DNA of 27,500 bases from Chondrilla cf. caribensis. Lineage: Eukaryota > Porifera > Demospongiae > Chondrillida > Chondrillidae. This document shows positions 19,851-27,500 of this stretch, piece after piece. The DNA lies in the NCBI GenBank assembly GCA_964020155.1, contig OZ026560.1, positions 160,001 to 187,500 of the forward strand, in the 5' to 3' direction. Both the position numbers and the translations under genes were made by a program. Every line of letters starts with the position of its first letter. Positions within the stretch are counted from its first letter, which is position 1. The notes under the pieces are model-generated. The model ran no database searches, was not told the DNA's origin, and saw nothing but the letters and a program-made list of their open reading frames with translations.

Positions 19851-20901
19851 TCACACACACCTATCACACACACACACACCACACCACACCACACACGCAT
19901 ATCACACTCACATCATCCTCGTCGTACGTTCGGTATTTCATTGGCTTCCTTCTCTGGGGTCCCTTTGGACGACTGGCTGTGATGTGCTGGAGGGGAGCAG
20001 TCTCGGCAGCTTTTTTGGTTACCTAGGAAACACAAGTGATGTGAAGCACCCAGAGGTAAACATCCCTGCTTACACCTAACACCTCACTGGTCCTCAACAT
20101 CACCCGAGCTACGTGTGTACATGGGTGTGTTCAACTGAACAAGATGGACCTCCAACAAGACTTAAGCAGTCTTACCCATACTCTCGCATTAAAGCACACA
20201 CACGCACTCATTGGACTACAGTGGTCTCCTCTCAAACACACACTCACTGGATTACAGTGGTCTCCTCTCAAACACACACACTCATTGGACTACAGTGGTC
20301 TCCTCTCAAACACACACACTCATTGGACTACAGTGGTCTCCTCTCAAACACACACTCACTGGACTACAGTGGTCTCCTCTCAAACACACACTCATTACAA
20401 CACTGCTCTAAAAATACACTTACATCATCAAAAGCTCGTTTGTCATCTTTCTTCAACCCAATTCTGGAAAATGCCACCCCATCAGGGGAGTTCTTACCCG
20501 AACTAGATCCCTTCACAGATGGCCTTGGGTACGACCCTCCCTTTAGAATAAATACAGAGCAATAAAGAGATGATTCTCTCGCTAAAATAACATCTTCCAA
20601 TCTCTCTCTCTCTCTCTCTCATTAAAGTTATTTACCACACCCTCTCTTGACCCCACCACACCCTATCTCAACCCTACCACACCCTCTCTTGTCCCCACCA
20701 CACCCCTCCCACCTTATCGGCTTTATGAGCCTCTGTCACTTCCTCACTGATGGCTTTGATCCAACTTTCCAATTCATTTTCACTGTCAGCAAAGATGAAA
20801 TAGTCCCTGGAGCTGGCACCATCAGCACCTCCCTGGAAAAGTGGGAGGATACGGTGGGTGTGTCTGTTGGGGGTGTGTCTGTGCATGGGGGGGTGTCTGT
20901 G

Positions 20902-20939
<38 letters not shown>

Positions 20940-21022
20940 TGCATGGGGGTGTGTCTGTGCATGTGTGTATGCATGTACACGTGTGTTTGTGTGTGTGTGT
21001 GTGTGTGTATGTGTGTGGTGTG

Positions 21023-21102
<80 letters not shown>

Positions 21103-21376
21103 ATACATATCCCACATGTACAACAGTAACAACACCCACGTACAACACCCATTCACCAGCTACTTCATAGTCATCTAATGCTCTTCACTTACAGATTTCA
21201 AAATCAGCATATTTTGATGTTTCTTGACAATCTGCTTGGGGTCGTGGGAACCAACCCGTCGGCACTCCAGGTAGTCTGCCAGACTCACTATGCCCAAGGG
21301 CTTCTTCTCCTGGGAGCATCGAGAGAATGGACCATGCATGATTGCCATGGTTACAATACAAGTATACAATACAAGT

Positions 21377-21435
<59 letters not shown>

Positions 21436-21648
21436 ATACACACATACATGTGGACTGGCATAATAGAAGAGGTAGTGGTTATCCAGTATGAACCATCTCC
21501 TTTTCCAGTTGCTGATCCTCGTTCCACCCAGCTTGGTCATGTATCCCACCTTGCGAGGGTTGTCAAAGCTGGTGGCAGCTGGACCCATGGAAGAAACAGT
21601 GGGTGTCCTGCTCTGTGAGTGTAAAACATGAGCTGTTAAGTACAGCAG

Positions 21649-21709
<61 letters not shown>

Positions 21710-21725
21710 TGTGTGTGTGTGTGTG

Positions 21726-21772
<47 letters not shown>

Positions 21773-23291
21773 AAATTCTATTTATTGCAACTACATATTC
21801 TCAACATGTTAACATATTCTAGAACCGGATATTTTTGGGGGGAGAACAATGAAAATAATTCCTGTCAAGTTTCATGTTGAACCGACGACCTGCACCTAAC
21901 CACAGTATTTACTCCACAAGTTTGGCTTTCCTTGCATTGACTCATAAACACATGGAGCACACATATATAGCGTGAATGCACTTCACAGGCTTCAGAAGCC
22001 TTATCATCACAGACCCCAACTAGTCAAAACAATCTAATGGTTTCTGGGGCTGTCCAGTTGCAGAGGACTGTACACACGTTTGACCACACCCTCAAGACGA
22101 CCACACCCATGTACACTCTCCCAGGGAAACACACACATGTGGATGTAAACTGCATCCCTAATACACATTAGTACACAAGGATGCTCTGGTCCCATTACTG
22201 AGGTGGTCCCATTACTGAGGTGGTCCTATCACTGAGGTGGTCCTATTATGGAGGTGGTCCTATTACTGGGGTGGTCCTATTACTGGGGTGGTCTCATTAC
22301 TGAGGTGGTCCTACTACTGACGTGGTCCCATTACTGACGTGGTCCTATTACTTAGGTGGTCCTATTACGGAGGTGGTCCTATTACTGGGGTGGTCCTATT
22401 ACTGGGGTGGTCTCATTACTGAGGTGGTCCTACTACTGACGTGGTCCCATTACTGACGTGGTCCTATTACTGAGGTGGTCCTATCACTGAGGTGGTCCTA
22501 TCACTGAGGTGATCCTATTACTGGGGTGGTCCTATTACTGAGGTGGTCCTATTACAGAGGTGGTCCTATTACGGAGGTGGTCCTATTACGGAGGTGGTCT
22601 CATTCCTAAGGTGGTCCCATTCCTAAGGTGGTCTCATTACTGAGGTGGTCCTGTTACTGAGGTGGTCTCATTACTAAGGTGGTCCCATTACTGAGGTGGT
22701 CCTATTACTGAGGTGGTCCCATTACTGAGGTGGTCCTGTTACTGAGGTGGTCCCATCACTGAGGTGGTCCCATCACTGAGGTGGTCCTGTTACTGCCCAA
22801 CTGACTGACTTTCCTCTCAATCCCTTGGACGATACACATTAACAGCCCATTTTATTGGCTTCATACAGCTACAATGAGAGATTCTTCACATGACTGGCAC
22901 ATTAATCCCAAAATGACCACTAAGCTAATACTATTTGCTAATGAATTCTGATGAAAGCAATACACAAGAGCACATGCAAATGCTGACATAGCTAAACACG
23001 TCATACTAGGACCATATTGGAATGTGAATATAGCTATATACCTGTTATCAAGCCGTACTAGAATGTAAATTTGGCAGCATAATATATATTCTGATACATC
23101 AGAACACTCCAAACACACTGTGCATGATATAATATGCTGAAGTATGTGAACTTGAGGAAGGAGACTAGATGAATGGGTAACCATAAATCACTGATATGAA
23201 ATGCACACACTGCATAATACGACCAGTAATAGGTATACCCTGGGATTCAGGACTGTAGCTGGTACCACGACATAAGCATAATCATGCATGC

Positions 23292-23361
<70 letters not shown>

Positions 23362-23382
23362 CACTCACGCAACACACACACG

Positions 23383-23436
<54 letters not shown>

Positions 23437-23452
23437 GCAACACACACACACG

Positions 23453-23492
<40 letters not shown>

Positions 23493-23846
23493 CGATAGGG
23501 AGATCAGATTTTCAGTCGATCGGAAAATGCCGACGGACAGTGGAAGCTCCAGTGCCCCGTGAAGTGCTCAGATCTGGTAGGATCGTAGCGTGGAGTTTTT
23601 GAGGAAATAATAACCTGTAAAGAGCTAGTCTTACAAAGAACTCACGAACTCAAACGACTTCGTTATCCACGACATAGTCTTGTTGACTGTATATTATGGA
23701 TTACACTTTCAATATGGAACTACGGCCGTGCTACAAGCACACACGAGCATTTGGAGCTGTACAGCGATTACCACTAAGGCAATTAGGCCTCTAATAGTTC
23801 AAAGAAAATGTCCCCTAAATAGCTAAACAATCACCTTGGTAGACAT
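16529..23846 (-). CDS. PH-domain protein with proline-rich repeats, AELSEK repeats and C-terminal charged helix; family not recognised
   Basis: Coding exons, in transcription order: 23846-23835 (MSTK, tentative), 21612-21448, 21309-21193, 20832-20713, 20540-20424, 20022-19912, 19715-17166, 16792-16529 (stop TAA). All are in phase and give 1,151 residues. The PH domain is spread over three exons (about residues 17-131): GYMTKLGG, then NWKRRWFIL, closing with the signature Trp in ELESWIKAI. The basic K...NWKRRW pattern resembles 3-phosphoinositide-binding PH domains (inference). The 850-codon exon holds 22 proline-rich repeats, a linker with many SP/TP sites and a KPPPPSR-type stretch, 21 AE(L/I)SEK repeats, and an acidic region with EVYEKM and NGYVKI tyrosines. 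The last exon encodes a Lys/Arg/Glu-rich, probably coiled-coil helix. It looks like a membrane-recruited scaffold with SH3 ligands. Everything from 21612 downstream is solid; the first exon is the weak part. Confidence 0.85.
16829..16867. repeat. Triplicated 13-bp repeat
   Basis: Three copies of CATGGTATCATCA on the plus strand, in the last intron of the PH/proline-rich gene, about 35 bp from the acceptor of the last exon. Confidence 0.8.
16872..17158. repeat. Minisatellite, about 62-bp unit built from CAGTACATA/CAGTATACA subunits
   Basis: Roughly four copies of a higher-order unit made of TACAGTACATACAGTACACA and CAGTATACACAATATACATA blocks fill the last intron of the PH/proline-rich gene. 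Confidence 0.85.
17783..18174 (-). repeat. Coding minisatellite, 18/21-bp unit encoding AE(L/I)SEK(K)
   Basis: Inside the 2.55-kb exon. Twenty-one copies, alternating irregularly between six and seven residues, are predicted to form a charged single helix or coiled coil. Leu copies occupy both ends and Ile copies the middle, a pattern expected from internal unequal duplication. Confidence 0.93.
18548..19536 (-). repeat. Coding minisatellite, 42/45-bp unit encoding PPPTPP(T/P)KEKPVESG
   Basis: Twenty-two tandem copies of 14-15 residues in the same exon. Lengths differ by one codon (KEKPV versus KKPV). Variants include VESG, VDSG, VEPG and TEPG, with no frameshift or stop in nearly 1 kb. PxxP content suggests SH3 or WW ligands. 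Confidence 0.95.
19741..19911. repeat. CA-rich tract (intron of the PH/proline-rich gene)
   Basis: Pure CA (about 19808-19846) with flanking ACCACACC and CTATCACACA units between exons 20022-19912 and 19715-17166. Confidence 0.85.
20205..20398. repeat. Minisatellite, 36-bp unit A, second locus
   Basis: Five copies of the reverse complement of the array at 11650-11938 (GGACTACAGTGGTCTCCTCT core). The array lies in the intron following exon 20540-20424 of the minus-strand gene, so in the pre-mRNA it has the same sense as the first locus. Confidence 0.93.
20597..20712. repeat. TC tract and 24-bp CCACACCCTCTCTTG-type repeats
   Basis: (TC)n at about 20599-20620 is followed by about four degenerate copies of ACCACACCCTMTCTTGMCCC, immediately next to the donor at 20712. 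Confidence 0.7.
20880..21102. repeat. TG microsatellite (intron of the PH/proline-rich gene)
   Basis: TG blocks separated by GCATGGGGGTGTGTCTGTGC-type units and by GGTG, between exons 21309-21193 and 20832-20713. Confidence 0.93.
21377..21431. repeat. CA microsatellite (intron of the PH/proline-rich gene)
   Basis: Pure (CA)n of about 54 bp lies 17 bp from the donor at 21447. Confidence 0.95.
21650..21772. repeat. TG microsatellite (intron 1 of the PH/proline-rich gene)
   Basis: (TG)n with CGCGCATG and GCG interruptions, about 40 bp upstream of the acceptor at 21613. Confidence 0.95.
22180..22795. repeat. Minisatellite, 17-bp unit (intron 1 of the PH/proline-rich gene)
   Basis: About 36 copies of GAGGTGGTCCYATTACT with point variants (ACGG, CCTAAG, GACG). 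A block of several units is itself duplicated (about 22250-22345 and 22370-22465). Confidence 0.95.
23296..23491. repeat. CA microsatellite with CACGTCACA and CTCACGCAACACA islands
   Basis: Two copies of a short island, ACTCACGCAACACACACACGTCACA, break the CA tract in intron 1 of the PH/proline-rich gene. Confidence 0.95.
23835..23846 (-). other. Tentative 12-nt first coding segment (MSTK) of the PH/proline-rich gene
   Basis: The exon at 21612 starts in phase 0 after a clear acceptor (pyrimidine-rich, ending CACTCACAG), so an upstream exon is needed unless the internal ATG at 21588-21586 is used. On the minus strand, ATG TCT ACC AAG at 23846-23835 is followed by GTGATT, a usable donor, and an in-frame TAG lies upstream. 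Joining it gives MSTK followed by SRTPTVSSMGPAATSFDNPRK. The match of phase, stop and donor is suggestive, not conclusive. Confidence 0.45.
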
Positions 23847-24065
23847 TGGGATGGTTTCAGTTTCTCTGGTATATAGCTGGATGTTCTACGGAGCTACTTC
23901 CTTTCCAGTCACTATAGCTGTCGGTGAAATTGAACCCCACGGACCCGATAACTATATTCATTAGTAGAGGGGAATAATGATATTCATTGTCCCCGGCATG
24001 ACCGGCCGGATGCATTCGCGCATGCTCAGTTACACTTGGAGGGAAAACAGCGGGAAACAAACTGA
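23847..24065. promoter_or_regulatory. Compact bidirectional promoter between the PH/proline-rich gene and Treslin
   Basis: If the MSTK start is right, only 219 bp separates two divergent start codons. The segment includes CpG-bearing stretches around 24001-24025 (CCGGCCGG, TTCGCGCATGC). It also contains GCGGGAAA at 24050-24057, a perfect match to the E2F consensus TTTSSCGC read on the other strand, 8 bp before the Treslin ATG. E2F control would suit a G1/S gene. The site may lie in the 5' UTR. Confidence 0.5.
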
Positions 24066-27056
<2,991 letters not shown>

Positions 27057-27254
27057 GTGAGGGATGTGTATACTTTGGTATATTCCAGTTTCCTGTACAT
27101 AGTACGTATGTGGTTCATGCCTCAAGTTTGTGTGTTTCAGCTGGTTAGGTACGGTGGAATCCCATTCTGAAGGACTCTTATGCTTGTTTTCATAACAACA
27201 CGATATTTGTACCAGACGGTAAATCCCTTGTACATTTTCAATGAACTGAGTTGA

Positions 27255-27500
27255 ATTCCTGATAATAGTGAAATGATTTTCAGTTTCTTACAGGTTCATT
27301 ATGAGATGGTACGGTATTATTTTAGTCAGAACTATGTATGTATGTGCCATATGGACACTAGGGAGGTTGTGGTGATCGGCAACAAAAATTACAGTTTAAC
27401 GAGCTCGTGGGCCACCTGCAGCCCTGAAAGCACTAATCACTTACTAGTTGTGTTTCGTGATGGACTCGTCTATTTCTTTACAAGGCATAGCTCCCTAGGG
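27255..27500 (+). other. Open frame at the window edge, possible further Treslin exon
   Basis: A frame without stops runs 82 codons from 27255 to the last base. AG acceptor candidates lie at 27282-27283 (after a T-rich tract) and 27292-27293; the latter opens VHYEMVRYYFSQ. Its phase (0) does not fit the favoured donor at 27057. It would fit an alternative donor after the TGT at 27065, or an unseen exon between. I could not match it to Treslin. Confidence 0.2.

Larger units (their letters stand above)
21613..23834 (-). other. Long first intron of the PH/proline-rich gene
   Basis: Apart from the TG, 17-bp and CA arrays, the stretches 21775-22180 and 22800-23295 hold no recognisable exon or RNA gene. 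23492-23834 is unique sequence that may contain 5' UTR or promoter. Confidence 0.45.

Noticed and set aside
18472..20079. 535-codon plus-strand open frame rich in GGVGGGPDSTGFSL
   Set aside because: It is the antisense of the proline repeat exon. The minus-strand frame is flanked by proper splice sites, is in phase with a PH domain and has SP/PxxP content; the plus-strand frame runs into repeat-derived histidine/threonine sequence and non-coding introns.

Overview
The window looks like a gene-dense stretch of a metazoan nuclear genome. Genes are split into many short exons with canonical GT/AG junctions. The products are animal-type signalling, cytoskeletal and replication-initiation proteins, and introns are packed with CA/TG microsatellites and minisatellites. 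The short intergenic distances would suit a compact invertebrate genome such as a sponge, but that placement is inference and I cannot name the species. No prokaryotic, viral, CRISPR or RNA gene was seen.

Layout: (1) 71-8705, minus strand: the 5' part of a long-tailed class I myosin (MYO1E/MYO1F type). Twenty-three coding exons join in frame into 792 codons; the tail runs off the left edge. (2) 8706-10134: divergent intergenic region with a 38-bp perfect palindrome flanked by 7-bp direct repeats. (3) 10135-15716, plus strand: a complete nine-exon gene for a 649-residue PH-SH2 adaptor whose tail carries six Tyr-x-Asn (Grb2-type) motifs. (4) 15717-16528: AT-rich space between two convergent genes. 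(5) 16529-23846, minus strand: an eight-exon gene for a 1,151-residue PH protein. Its 2.55-kb exon encodes 22 proline-rich 14-15-residue repeats and 21 copies of an AE(L/I)SEK repeat, and the protein ends in a charged helix. (6) 23847-24065: a 219-bp divergent promoter with an E2F-like site. (7) 24066 to past 27056, plus strand: the N-terminal part of Treslin (TICRR), the metazoan Sld3-type origin-firing factor, running off the right edge.

The exon models were built by hand from splice consensus, reading-phase continuity and remembered family sequence. In every gene the exon phases close exactly, which is strong internal support. Three of the four genes plausibly act at the membrane-actin-phosphotyrosine interface (myosin I, PH-SH2 scaffold, PH/proline-rich scaffold); Treslin does not, so I do not infer a functional cluster. 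The most unusual features are the coding minisatellites, a 36-bp minisatellite shared by introns of two different genes in the same sense orientation, the palindromic insertion-like element, and a splice donor that is itself the first unit of a GT microsatellite.
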